DNA of 64,000 bases from positions 1 to 64,000 of the forward strand of contig NZ_JASISY010000008.1 of the NCBI RefSeq assembly GCF_030063365.1, given 5' to 3'. A program made the position numbers and the translations under genes. The notes beneath the pieces were generated by a model. That model had not been told where the DNA came from and did not search any database. It worked only from the letters and a program-made list of their open reading frames with translations. Origin of the DNA: Cryobacterium sp. PH29-G1 (GTDB taxonomy: Bacteria; Actinomycetota; Actinomycetes; Actinomycetales; Microbacteriaceae). Position 1 is the stretch's first letter. Each line of letters starts with the position of its first letter. Below are positions 8,637-16,862 of the stretch, one piece after another.

Positions 8637-9404
8637 TTACCCCGCCATGACTTCTCGATAGCCCTTCATGAGCTCATCGTTGGGCGGGTACGTGCCGCGG
8701 AGGGGGCTGCCTTCCTCGACCTTGGTCAGGATGTACTCTTCGAGTCGTTCCTGCTCCAGGGCGTCTCGAGCCACGGATTCGACGAAGTGACGCGGTATGC
8801 AAACCACTCCATCGCGGTCGCCGACCATGATGTCGCCGGGGTAGATGGCGACCTCGGCGCACGCGATGGGGATCTGGAAGTCCACGACGTGGTGCTGGGC
8901 GAGGTTGGTCGTCGGAGAGGCACCGGCCGAAAATGTGGGCATGTCCAATTCTTCGAAGCCGACCATGTCGCGAAAAGAGCCGTCGCTGACGATGCCGCCG
9001 GCCCCGCGAAGCTTCAATCGGGTGGCCAGAATGTGTCCGATCGAGGCGGCTCTCTTCTTGCCCCTGGCATCGATCACGAGTACCTGTCCGGCGCCGACCG
9101 ATTCGACGCCGAGGCGCTGCGGGTGGTCGTAGTCCTGAAAGATCGACGGCACATCCACGTCTTCCCGGGAGGGAATGCACCGCATAGTGAAGGCCTCTCC
9201 CAGAAGGCGCTGCCTAGACGGATTGGAGAACGTCAACCCCTCGAGGAAGGTATTGCGCAGGCCCCGTGACAAGAGCTGCGTCGTGATCGTCGCTGTGCTC
9301 ACCAAACCCAGGGCATGAGTCGCGGCCGCACTCAGCGGCGCAAACTGTTCTCCCGCCGAACTTTCGGTTGCATCCTGCTGTACTGATTTACCTGACATGC
9401 TCAT
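8637..9404 (-). CDS. RraA/HMG-aldolase family protein (4-hydroxy-4-methyl-2-oxoglutarate aldolase-like)
   Basis: A 255-residue protein of the RraA fold. The conserved core runs VLVIDARGKKRAASIGHILA, then GAGGIVSDGSFRD. In class II pyruvate aldolases of this family the Arg-Asp pair (here FRD) binds substrate and divalent metal. CAEVAIYPGDIMVGDRDGVVCIP is the usual family tail. Members cleave hydroxy-oxo-dicarboxylates or decarboxylate oxaloacetate. Two starts, 9404 and 9398, are possible: AAAGG is too close to the first and better spaced for the second. An inverted-repeat operator sits 28 bp upstream. Paired with the dioxovalerate-type dehydrogenase it fits a branch producing pyruvate or 2-oxoglutarate. 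Confidence 0.87.
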   Translation of the reverse strand: MSMSGKSVQQDATESSAGEQFAPLSAAATHALGLVSTATITTQLLSRGLRNTFLEGLTFSNPSRQRLLGEAFTMRCIPSREDVDVPSIFQDYDHPQRLGVESVGAGQVLVIDARGKKRAASIGHILATRLKLRGAGGIVSDGSFRDMVGFEELDMPTFSAGASPTTNLAQHHVVDFQIPIACAEVAIYPGDIMVGDRDGVVCIPRHFVESVARDALEQERLEEYILTKVEEGSPLRGTYPPNDELMKGYREVMAG

Positions 9405-9431
9405 AAACCTTTCATTGGGCCGACACCGTTG

Positions 9432-9447
9432 TCTTGGTATACCAAGA
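9432..9447. promoter_or_regulatory. 16-bp perfect palindrome, candidate FCD/GntR operator
   Basis: TCTTGGTATACCAAGA is a perfect inverted repeat 28 bp upstream of the RraA-like start. Its core TTGGTATACCAA matches the type of site used by FCD-type GntR regulators of sugar-acid genes such as UxuR and ExuR (established for those). The nearest GntR gene is at 7939-8625, so binding by that protein is a reasonable inference. No second copy was seen by eye upstream of the importer. Confidence 0.7.
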
Positions 9448-9653
9448 TACCAACATGGCAACTGTAGCTGAGCAACGCGAAACATGGAAGTGCCGGCGCG
9501 AAAAGAATGGCGCTCCACTCGCATTCGAGCGGCCGCTGAAATCGTTCGACCATCCGGGAACGGTGTACCGGCGCGCCCAGGTCCAGGTGACGGTGCTGCT
9601 TGAATAGGAGGACGTGTCCGGGGACACTGCAGAACCAACGGAGGGGGTCACGT

Positions 9654-10931
9654 GTGAGAACGATCTACGCGTTGCTGCTGAGCGCCCTAATCCTGGCCGT
9701 TGGGCTGTCGGTCGCCGCACCCGACGCGACACTCGTAGCCGGCGGGCTCACCTTCGCCGCAGCCGTGGTGGGGCTGGTTTTGGTAAATCGAACTCAGCGC
9801 AGCATTGCGCTGGTGCTGAGTGCGGTCGGGGTCGCATCCGTTGTGCTGAGCCTTCAGCTGGGCGGTCAGATCGACGTTCGCGACCTGTTCTCGGTCAACC
9901 AGGACCTCATCGGCATGCTCACCGCCGTCTCGTTTCTGCGCCTGGTCACCCCGACCTCGCCCACGACCCGCACCCGCCTGCACGGCCGGCTCGCCGTTGT
10001 GCGCACGGCCCTGGCCACGCACGCTCTCGGTGCCATCATCAATATCGGCGCGGTCGGCATCGTCGGCGATCACCTGCGTGGCCGCTCCGCCCTGCGCCTC
10101 GCTGACGCCGCGCTGGTATCCCGATCCTTCTCGGCAGCGGCGTTCTGGTCGCCATTCTGGGCGGCCGCCGCGGCGGCCACCACGCTCGTGCCCGGCGCGA
10201 ATTCTCTCGTTCTTCTCCTCGTGGGGTTGGGCCTCGCGCTCGTCGCTATCGGCCTGAGCGTCTGGGACATCTTTCACCTGTGGGGCCGCGAACTGCCCGC
10301 CTATACCGGCTACACGCTGAGCTGGGCGCTCATTCGCGTTCCTCTCGCCCTCGTTGCCCTGGTTATTGTTGCGCACCAGCTTGTTCCCAGCGTTCCCGTG
10401 CCGCGCATCGTGCTGCTGGCCGGTCTCGGCGTCACCCTGATCGGTCTGCTGATTGCCAACGGTCGCGGGGCGCTCGGGGCACTCGCCCGGCACGCCCGCC
10501 ACGATCTGCCGCAGTTGCGCGGCGAGGTCACCCTGTTTGCCTCGGCCGGGATACTCGCGGTCGGTCTGCGGATGCTGTTCCCGCTGTTCGACCTGCAGCT
10601 GCCATTTTCTGAATTCACCGTTCCCGTCGCCTGGGCCATGATGCTCACCATGATTTTGCTGGCGCTCGTCGGGGTGCATCCGGTCGTGTCGGTCGCGATC
10701 GTCGCTTCGCTCGTGCACACCCTGTCGCCCGACCCGACCCTGTTTGTACTGGCCGCATGCATCGGCTGGGGCGTCTCGTCGGCGGTCGGTCCGGTCACCG
10801 GTCTGACCATGCTGCTCAGCGCCCGTTACGGCATCGACAGCGTGAAACTCACCCGCCGCAACCTGGTCTACCTGGCCATTGTGCTCGTCACGTCGTGGCC
10901 CGCACTGCTAATCTGCGCCGCGCTGGCCTGA
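9654..10931 (+). CDS. Multispanning membrane protein of unknown function
   Basis: A 425-residue, very hydrophobic protein with about 11-12 predicted membrane helices. I do not recognise the family with certainty. A repeated pattern of small residues, the segment SFSAAAFWSPFWAAAAA and the C-terminal WGVSSAVGPVTGLTMLLSA look like a secondary transporter, but there is no diagnostic motif. The GTG at 9654 follows GGAGGGGG at good spacing and is preferred over upstream in-frame codons. It diverges from the RraA-like gene and ends 12 bp before a strong terminator. Transport of a metabolite is a guess. Confidence 0.75.
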   Translation: MRTIYALLLSALILAVGLSVAAPDATLVAGGLTFAAAVVGLVLVNRTQRSIALVLSAVGVASVVLSLQLGGQIDVRDLFSVNQDLIGMLTAVSFLRLVTPTSPTTRTRLHGRLAVVRTALATHALGAIINIGAVGIVGDHLRGRSALRLADAALVSRSFSAAAFWSPFWAAAAAATTLVPGANSLVLLLVGLGLALVAIGLSVWDIFHLWGRELPAYTGYTLSWALIRVPLALVALVIVAHQLVPSVPVPRIVLLAGLGVTLIGLLIANGRGALGALARHARHDLPQLRGEVTLFASAGILAVGLRMLFPLFDLQLPFSEFTVPVAWAMMLTMILLALVGVHPVVSVAIVASLVHTLSPDPTLFVLAACIGWGVSSAVGPVTGLTMLLSARYGIDSVKLTRRNLVYLAIVLVTSWPALLICAALA

Positions 10932-10943
10932 TCCCGACGCACG

Positions 10944-10974
10944 AAAACCCCGTTCGCGCAGCGAACGGGGTTTT
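10944..10974. terminator. Strong intrinsic terminator (14-bp stem)
   Basis: AAAACCCCGTTCGC at 10944-10957 pairs perfectly with 10961-10974 around a 3-nt loop. The A-tract on one side and T-tract on the other let it work in both directions. It lies between the convergent membrane-protein gene (ends 10931) and carD (ends 11004). Confidence 0.92.
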
Positions 10975-11003
10975 CTGTGTGCGACGAAAAGCGGCAGGTG
11001 AGA

Positions 11004-11522
11004 CTATACGGTCGCTTCGACCGGCTCGTCGCTGACGACGTAGTTCTGAATTTCGATCAGCAGCAGGTCGCCGGCTTCCTGGTCGGTCAGGCCCTGGGCC
11101 AGAGCGAGTTCGGAGACGAGGATCTGGCGTGCCTTTTCGAGCATCCGCTTTTCGCCGGCGGAAACGCCCTTGTCCTGGTCGCGACGCCACAGGTCGCGCA
11201 CGACCTCGCTGACCCGGTAGACGCTGCCGCTGGCCATCTTCTCCTGGTTGGCCTTGTAGCGACGTGACCAGTTGCCCGGCTCCTCGGTGAAGGCGTTCTG
11301 CAGGATTTCATACACGGCGCTGACACCGGCGGCGTCGATGACGTCGCGCACGCCGACGAGTTCAACGTTGTCGACCGGCAGCTGAATGGTCAGCGCGCTG
11401 GTGTGCACGTTGAGGGTCATGAACTGCTTCTCGACGCCCTTGATGGTGCGGGTCGCAAGGGCCGTGATGGTGACCGCTCCGTGGTGCGGGTAGACCAGGG
11501 TTTCGCCGATTTCAATCTTCAT
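11004..11522 (-). CDS. carD: CarD-family transcriptional regulator (RNA polymerase-binding)
   Basis: A 172-residue protein. The N-terminal Tudor-like RNA-polymerase-interacting domain begins MKIEIGETLVYPHHGAVTI, and the C-terminal helical DNA-binding domain contains SRRYKANQEKMASGSVYRVSEVVRDLWRRD and EKRMLEKARQILVSELAL, both near-canonical for actinobacterial CarD/CdnL. CarD stabilises open promoter complexes, particularly at rRNA promoters, and is usually essential (established in mycobacteria). GAAGG precedes the ATG. It is 11 bp downstream of the TetR stop, so the two may share a transcript. No ispD or ispF follows here. Confidence 0.95.
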   Translation of the reverse strand: MKIEIGETLVYPHHGAVTITALATRTIKGVEKQFMTLNVHTSALTIQLPVDNVELVGVRDVIDAAGVSAVYEILQNAFTEEPGNWSRRYKANQEKMASGSVYRVSEVVRDLWRRDQDKGVSAGEKRMLEKARQILVSELALAQGLTDQEAGDLLLIEIQNYVVSDEPVEATV

Positions 11523-11533
11523 AGAATGCGCCT

Positions 11534-12217
11534 TCAGTTTTGTGTGGGTGAGGCAACGCGGGCAGGCGTTGCGCTTGAAGCAGGGGTATCGAGCAGCCAA
11601 CCGGGCAGCAGCGCCACGAGCTGGTCTACGAGTTCGTCGTCGGAGACGTCGAGGTGGCCACGCATCCAGGCACCAATCAGGGTGAGTGCGCCGCCGGCGA
11701 CATAGGTCGTGACGAGTTCGGCATTCACAGCGTCGTCGAAGACGAGCACCGATCGGAGCATGCGGGTCGCGTAGGCCTCGATGATCTGGTCGTGCGCGCT
11801 GCGGGTCAGCGGCAGCTCCAGCACGCTCGCATACAGGGGAAAGTTCTCCACCATGTGGGCGACGAGCCGGGCATAGCCGAGCCGCGAGGCGTTCTCGCCG
11901 GTGCGGGGCCGCGGCAGATCGAGGCCGGCCGAGCCGATATCCGCGAACTGGGCCTGCAGCAATTCTGCGGCGAGCACATCCAGGCTGGCGAAGTGCGCGT
12001 AGAAGGAGCTGCGGCTGATGCCGGCCAGCCGTACGATGTCGGCGACTGAAACGGATGCCGCCGGCTGGGCAATGAGGGTGCGGATCGCCGTGAAGATGAG
12101 CTGCCTGGTGCGTTCGGCCCGGGGGTCGTGCGTGAGCTTGGGCTCGAGCGAAACCTCTGGCTGTTCCGCTGACTTCACCTCTCCCGCCTGCGGGCGGGAG
12201 GAAGTCAACGGAGTCAT
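11534..12217 (-). CDS. TetR-family transcriptional regulator
   Basis: A 227-residue TetR protein. A roughly 30-residue N-terminal extension precedes the HTH domain (RTRQLIFTAIRTLIA, then VSVADIVRLAGISRSSFYAHF). The C-terminal ligand domain has no known ligand signature. The ATG at 12217 has no ribosome site but a TACTAT -10 box 6 nt upstream, suggesting a leaderless transcript. A 16-bp palindrome at 12237-12252 overlaps the promoter and is the likely autoregulatory operator. The target gene is not obvious: carD is immediately downstream and the GH15 gene upstream is on the same strand. Confidence 0.88.
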   Translation of the reverse strand: MTPLTSSRPQAGEVKSAEQPEVSLEPKLTHDPRAERTRQLIFTAIRTLIAQPAASVSVADIVRLAGISRSSFYAHFASLDVLAAELLQAQFADIGSAGLDLPRPRTGENASRLGYARLVAHMVENFPLYASVLELPLTRSAHDQIIEAYATRMLRSVLVFDDAVNAELVTTYVAGGALTLIGAWMRGHLDVSDDELVDQLVALLPGWLLDTPASSATPARVASPTQN

Positions 12218-12236
12218 TTATTCATAGTACCACTTT

Positions 12237-12252
12237 TCGGACACGTGTCCGA
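12237..12252. promoter_or_regulatory. 16-bp perfect palindrome, candidate TetR operator
   Basis: TCGGACACGTGTCCGA is a perfect inverted repeat placed about 20 bp before the TetR start and just upstream of its TACTAT -10 box, so a bound dimer would block the promoter. Half of it (ACGTGTCCG) recurs at 9612-9620 in front of the unknown membrane protein gene. Confidence 0.65.
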
Positions 12253-12318
12253 GACGCTGTTCCGTTTCACGGCTGACTCGCGGGAAGGTCGTCATTTCGC
12301 GAGTCAGCCGGCGAGACC

Positions 12319-14676
12319 TCAGCGCCCGCGATGCTCGTCGAGCAACTGCGCACAGCGGATGAACCCGAGGTGCGAGTAGGCCTGCGGGTGGTTGCCCAGG
12401 TGGGTTTCGGTGGCCGGATCGAATTCTTCCGAGAGCAGCCCGGTCGGGCCGGCCAGGGCGATCAGCTGGTTGAACAGCACCTCGGCCTCGTCCAGGCGCC
12501 CAGTGAGCACGTAGGCCTCGATCAGCCAGGTGGTGCAAATGTGGAATCCGCCCTCGAGGCCGGGCAGGCCGTCGTCATAGCGGTAGCGGAACACCGTCGG
12601 GCCCATGCGCAGTTCGCGCTCCACCGCGCTCACGGTGAGCTGAAACCGCTCGTCGGTCACGTCGAGCAGACCGGACAAGCCGATGTGCAGCACGGCGGCA
12701 TCCAGGTCGGGGCTGTCGTAGGCCACGGTGTATGACTGGGCTTCCTCACTCCAGCCTTCGCGCAACACCTCATCGCGAATAGTGGTGGCCAGTTGCTCCC
12801 AGCCCGCGCCGATCTCGCGCCCGTGCCGCACTGCGGTGCGAATGGCCCGGTCCACGGTCACCCAGCACATGGTCTTGGTATAGGTGTGGTGCCGCGGCGA
12901 GCGCCGGGCCTCCCAGATGCCGTGGTCAGGTTCGTCCCAACGACTCGTGACGGCTTCGACCATTTCGGTCAGCAGATGCCACTGAAAGTCGGAGAGTGTT
13001 CCCTGCCGCGCACTGAGGGTGTCGATCAGTTCGGCAACCGGGCCGAAAACATCGATCTGCACCTGATTGTCAGCCGCGTTTCCGATGCGCACCGGGCGTG
13101 ACCCGGCATAGCCAGGCAGCGACTCGAGGCTCGCCTCGGTCGACAGCGACGAGCCGGTGACCGAATAGAGCGGATGCAGCCACTGCGCGCCGGGACTGTC
13201 CGTGACGACCCCGTCCAGCCACTGCAGAAACCCATCGGCTTCGTCGGTCGATCCCAGGTCGACGAGTGCTTTGACGGTCATCGAGCCGTCGCGCAGCCAG
13301 CAATAGCGGTAGTCCCAGTTGCGGGTGCCACCGATTCCTTCCGGCAGCGACGTGGTGGAAGCCGCAAGCACCGCTCCGGTCGGTTCGTAGCAGAGGGCGC
13401 GCAGCACGAGGGCCGACCGCCCGACGAGCGAGGGTTTCACGCTCGGCAACGTCAGCGAATTCACCCAGGCACGCGAGTCGTTCATGACCGCACCGCGCCT
13501 GGCCGCTTCACCCGCATCATCCGGGAAGTAGGGTTCGGTGTCGCCGCAGCGCAGATTGAGCATGATCGCGCCCCGCGAGAGATCGACAACGGCGGTGGCC
13601 GTTTCGTTGCGACCGTCGCTCGTGACGGTGAATTCGACACCCGCGGCGGAGAGCACGATCGGATCGGGGGTGCCCGTAATGGTCACCATGCCGTCGGCCG
13701 CATGCATGTTGAAATAGGCGCCGGCATAATCGGGCCGCGGGGCAAAGACGATGCGTGCACGGCCGGTTCCGGTGAGCTTGCGCACCAGGTTCGTGATGCC
13801 CAGCGGCGACGGCTCGATGTAGTCGGTTACTGTGACGTCGGCCCACCGGGTTTCAACGATCATCGTGTTGTCGACGTAGCGCTGACCCAGCACCCGGCTC
13901 TCTTTGACCGGCTCGATCGAGAAATGCCCGGCCTCTTCACTGCCGAGAATGCTGGCGAACAACGAGCCTGAGTCGGGCAGCGGATGCGTCATCCAGCAGA
14001 TGCGCGCCTCCGGTGTCACGAGGGCCGTCGACGTGCCGTCACCGAGCATGGAGTGACGTTCGATGGCCACGACGTGCTGGCCGAACAGCCAGTCCTTGCG
14101 CAGCTCGAACAGCAGCGCCAGCATCTGGGCAAGCATTTCCGGGCCGCTGATGCGGTGCGAGGCAACGGATGCGCCGTCGCCGATGCGAATGCCGAGGTCG
14201 GGGCCGTGCAGGGTGTTCATGGCCATTTCGTCGCTCTCGGCGTCGCCGGCAAAGAAGGTGGCGCTCACACCGAGACGCATGCGCAGACGATCGAGGGCCA
14301 CCCCGGAATCCTGACGCTGATCGGCCCCCTCCGGGGCGTCGACGAACTGCGAGTCGAACTCGCCCCCGTTCGACCCGACCAGGTGCACCTCCCGGGGCAG
14401 CCGGGAATCTGCGGCGAGGTCACGCACGGGGCGGCCCGACATAACAGCCGTGTGCGTGTTGGGCAGGGTGGCGAGGGCACGCAGAGCCGTCGCTGATTCC
14501 TCCAGAAGTACCGAGGGAACGTCGGAGGCGACGTGATAGGAGAGCGTGCCGCCGTAATTGCAGGCCACGAGCAGGGAGGGCGTGCGCGCGAGCTGTTGCA
14601 GATCCTGCAATATCTCGCTTGACAGCCCCGTCAACGTGCGTGGAAGATTCTTCGAAAGATTCAATTGTGGGGGCAT
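12319..14676 (-). CDS. GH15 family glycoside hydrolase fused to a degenerate trehalose-phosphatase-like (HAD) domain
   Basis: A 785-residue two-domain protein. Residues about 25-210 resemble trehalose-6-phosphate phosphatase, but motif I is ACNYGGTLSY where active enzymes have D-x-D-G-T, so both catalytic aspartates are gone. The stretch between NGGEFDS and FFAGDAESDEMAM is far shorter than the usual cap domain. Residues about 215-785 are a GH15 trehalase/glucoamylase-type enzyme: RNWDYRYCWLRDGSM, the acid Glu in HGIWEARRSPRHHTYTKTM and the base Glu in GLLSEEFDP. Likely substrates are trehalose or alpha-glucans, in the cytoplasm as no signal peptide is seen. AAGGA precedes the ATG at 14676. 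The phosphatase-like part is probably structural or regulatory. Confidence 0.88.
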   Translation of the reverse strand: MPPQLNLSKNLPRTLTGLSSEILQDLQQLARTPSLLVACNYGGTLSYHVASDVPSVLLEESATALRALATLPNTHTAVMSGRPVRDLAADSRLPREVHLVGSNGGEFDSQFVDAPEGADQRQDSGVALDRLRMRLGVSATFFAGDAESDEMAMNTLHGPDLGIRIGDGASVASHRISGPEMLAQMLALLFELRKDWLFGQHVVAIERHSMLGDGTSTALVTPEARICWMTHPLPDSGSLFASILGSEEAGHFSIEPVKESRVLGQRYVDNTMIVETRWADVTVTDYIEPSPLGITNLVRKLTGTGRARIVFAPRPDYAGAYFNMHAADGMVTITGTPDPIVLSAAGVEFTVTSDGRNETATAVVDLSRGAIMLNLRCGDTEPYFPDDAGEAARRGAVMNDSRAWVNSLTLPSVKPSLVGRSALVLRALCYEPTGAVLAASTTSLPEGIGGTRNWDYRYCWLRDGSMTVKALVDLGSTDEADGFLQWLDGVVTDSPGAQWLHPLYSVTGSSLSTEASLESLPGYAGSRPVRIGNAADNQVQIDVFGPVAELIDTLSARQGTLSDFQWHLLTEMVEAVTSRWDEPDHGIWEARRSPRHHTYTKTMCWVTVDRAIRTAVRHGREIGAGWEQLATTIRDEVLREGWSEEAQSYTVAYDSPDLDAAVLHIGLSGLLDVTDERFQLTVSAVERELRMGPTVFRYRYDDGLPGLEGGFHICTTWLIEAYVLTGRLDEAEVLFNQLIALAGPTGLLSEEFDPATETHLGNHPQAYSHLGFIRCAQLLDEHRGR

Positions 14677-14870
14677 TGGAGGTTCCTTGCAGGAGGGGCG
14701 TCGACCGTCAAACCAGTTGCTAGACCTAGGCGACGTTACCATTTGCCGGGCCGGGCCGACAAAGAAACCACCTTCTGGCGGATTGTTCGTAGTTTTTGTG
14801 GGCCGCGCGAACCACTATCATGAAGCCACAACCGCATTTTCGGTTCGCAAACTTTCGTCGGGTGGCTGAC

Positions 14871-15473
14871 ATGGCAACAAGATGGGCGCGGTTCGCTCGC
14901 GGCTGGCTGACCGCTGTCGTCGCCGTTCTCGTCGCGGCGCTCTCCCATATTGCCGGCGGCGGCAGCGCTCCCGCCCCCCTCGCCCTCGCCCTCGCCCTCG
15001 CTTTCGCCGGGATGGTGAGCGTGGTCCTGGCCGGTAAAAAACTGTCCCTGATGAAGCTGTCCGTGTCGGTCGCCTTCAGTCAGCTGCTGTTTCACCTTCT
15101 CTTTGCGCTCGGCGGCACCGCCGGCACGATGACCGTGGCCGGTCATCACGGTTCGACGACGGTTCTGGTGGGGGCGGCATCCGCTGCGCCGGCCATGCAC
15201 TCCGGTGGCGCGATGTGGATTGCCCACACGGTCGCCGCCGTACTGACGATTGTGGCGTTACGGCGCGGCGAGCGCGCGTTCTGGGCGCTGGTCGAAACGG
15301 CGCGCACCGCGCTGGTCACCGTGTTCATCGCCCTCGGCCTGGTCGTGCCGACGCCGGGTCGCACCGCCCGCGTACGCGCGGCGCTGCGGCGCGAGGTCGT
15401 GCGAACAGACCTGGCCGTTCTGCTGTCGCCGATGCGGCACCGCGGTCCGCCGCCGGTCCTGGCCGCCTTCTAA
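14871..15473 (+). CDS. Four-helix membrane protein upstream of the copper module
   Basis: About 200 residues with four or so membrane helices (VVAVLVAALSHIAGG, LALALALAFAGMVSVVLAG, LMKLSVSVAFSQLLFHLLFALGG, MWIAHTVAAVLTIVALRR). The loop containing AGHHGS and MHSGG is rich in His and Met and could bind copper, but I do not recognise the family. An earlier in-frame ATG at 14820 overlaps a plausible -10 box (TATCAT 17 bp after TTTTTG), so the ATG at 14871 is favoured. It precedes copC by 184 bp on the same strand, and that gap holds nothing else I can identify. Confidence 0.7.
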   Translation: MATRWARFARGWLTAVVAVLVAALSHIAGGGSAPAPLALALALAFAGMVSVVLAGKKLSLMKLSVSVAFSQLLFHLLFALGGTAGTMTVAGHHGSTTVLVGAASAAPAMHSGGAMWIAHTVAAVLTIVALRRGERAFWALVETARTALVTVFIALGLVVPTPGRTARVRAALRREVVRTDLAVLLSPMRHRGPPPVLAAF

Positions 15474-15657
15474 CCCACTCCGGTTAGCGGCCTCTTCCGC
15501 TTGAGCCCGAGCGCCCGCTCGCAGCGCTCGCAGCACTCGTTTGACTCGGCGGCACTCGCAAAATCCAGTGCCGCGAACCCTAACACGTGCCGCGACACAC
15601 CCGAGCGCGTCCGCGCGACGCCATATCCGCCTTTTCGCGACCCTTTGGAGGTAACGC

Positions 15658-16332
15658 ATGCTCCTTCTCCCTGCCCGAAAACGGTTTCTGACCGTTCTGG
15701 GGGCCCTTGCACTCGCGGCCGGATTCGCTCTCACCGGCGCCGCGCCGTCCGCAAGTGCACACGATTCGGTGCTCTCGACGACTCCGGCCGATGCGGAGCA
15801 CGTCGATGTTGCTCCCGAAACGGTATCGATACGTTTCACCGACGACATCATGCAGCTCGGTGCCGTCGCTCTCGTTGTGGATGCCGCCGGCACCAACTGG
15901 GCGGAGGATTCTCCCTCCCTCGACGGGCCAACAGCCACCCTGGCCGTTGACCCGGATCTGCCCGATGGTGCCTACCAGGTGCGCTGGCGGGTGGTCTCGG
16001 CCGACGGGCATCCCATCTCTGGCACGTTCGACTTCACCGTCGGCAATGCCGATGCGATACCGCCAGACCCAACGGATGCCGCGGCTCCGGTCGTCACCAC
16101 ACCGACCGAACCGGCCGTCGTCGGATCCACCACCGTGGACTCGACCGCGCCCTCCAACCAGGGCGGGCTGCCAAGCGGGGTCATCGCCCTGATCGGCGCG
16201 GTCGTTGGTCTGGGTCTCTTTCTCGGCGTTTTGGCGCTGAGTCGACGCCGCGCGGCATCCGCTACATCGCCCCTCGCGGGCGAAATCGAACAAAACATTT
16301 CTCACCCGAAAACTGAAACGGACAAATCATGA
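15658..16332 (+). CDS. copC: CopC-domain copper-binding protein, membrane anchored
   Basis: A 224-residue exported protein. The signal peptide ends ASA-HDSV, leaving the copper-binding His at the mature N-terminus as in CopC/YobA proteins. The CopC beta-barrel follows (LSTTPADAEHVD, YQVRWRVVSADGHPISGTFDF), then a linker rich in Pro, Thr and Val and a C-terminal membrane helix (GVIALIGAVVGLGLFLGVLAL). No CopD-type domain is fused. GGAGG lies 6 nt before the ATG. The stop overlaps the next start as ATGA. It probably binds Cu(II) outside the membrane. Confidence 0.93.
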   Translation: MLLLPARKRFLTVLGALALAAGFALTGAAPSASAHDSVLSTTPADAEHVDVAPETVSIRFTDDIMQLGAVALVVDAAGTNWAEDSPSLDGPTATLAVDPDLPDGAYQVRWRVVSADGHPISGTFDFTVGNADAIPPDPTDAAAPVVTTPTEPAVVGSTTVDSTAPSNQGGLPSGVIALIGAVVGLGLFLGVLALSRRRAASATSPLAGEIEQNISHPKTETDKS

Positions 16333-16862
16333 CACTCACCACCACCCCCCGCATTCTGGTCGTCGCCGTGGCTGCACTGCTCGCCTTGAGCGGTTGCGCC
16401 GGAACCATCGACACCGCAGAACCCGCCGCCACGGCCGCAGCGGCCGCAGCCGACAGCCTCACCATCACGGATCCGTGGGTTAAGTCCGCGACCGAAGGCA
16501 TGAGCGCGGTCTTTGGTAATCTCGAAAACTCGGGCGACACCGACATCAACATCGTCTCAGCCGAGTCATCGGCCGCAATGAAGATGGAGCTACACGAGAC
16601 CGTGGAAGACGACTCGGGCGCCATGGTCATGCAGCAGAAGGAGGGTGGCTTCATCGTTCCCGCCGGCGGCTCCTACGAGCTCGCTCCGGGCGCCAACCAC
16701 ATAATGCTCATGGGGCTGACCGCGCCACTCGTCGCGGGCGAAGAATCCACGTTCACCCTCACCCTCTCCGATGGCTCCACGTTCGAGTTCATGGCTCCGG
16801 CCAAGGATTACTCCGGCGCGAACGAGAGCTACGACGAGGGCACCACCGAAACCGACAAGTAA
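16329..16862 (+). CDS. PCu(A)C-type copper chaperone lipoprotein
   Basis: A 177-residue lipoprotein with lipobox LALSGC. The PCu(A)C domain shows the copper ligands of the family: MKMELHETVEDDSGAM followed by GANHIMLMGL, the conserved H-M ... M ... H-x-M pattern. Such proteins deliver Cu(I) to the CuA or CuB sites of cytochrome oxidase (established). The start overlaps the copC stop by 4 bp and the stop overlaps the DyP start, so the three are one translationally coupled unit. The acidic, threonine-rich tail is not part of the domain. Confidence 0.93.
   Translation: MTLTTTPRILVVAVAALLALSGCAGTIDTAEPAATAAAAAADSLTITDPWVKSATEGMSAVFGNLENSGDTDINIVSAESSAAMKMELHETVEDDSGAMVMQQKEGGFIVPAGGSYELAPGANHIMLMGLTAPLVAGEESTFTLTLSDGSTFEFMAPAKDYSGANESYDEGTTETDK

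Noticed and set aside
9455-9607. 50-codon plus-strand frame (MATVAEQRETWKC...) between the operator and the membrane protein gene
   Set aside because: No ribosome site and no recognisable domain. It starts only 8 bp from the operator. It may be chance, so it is not listed as a gene.
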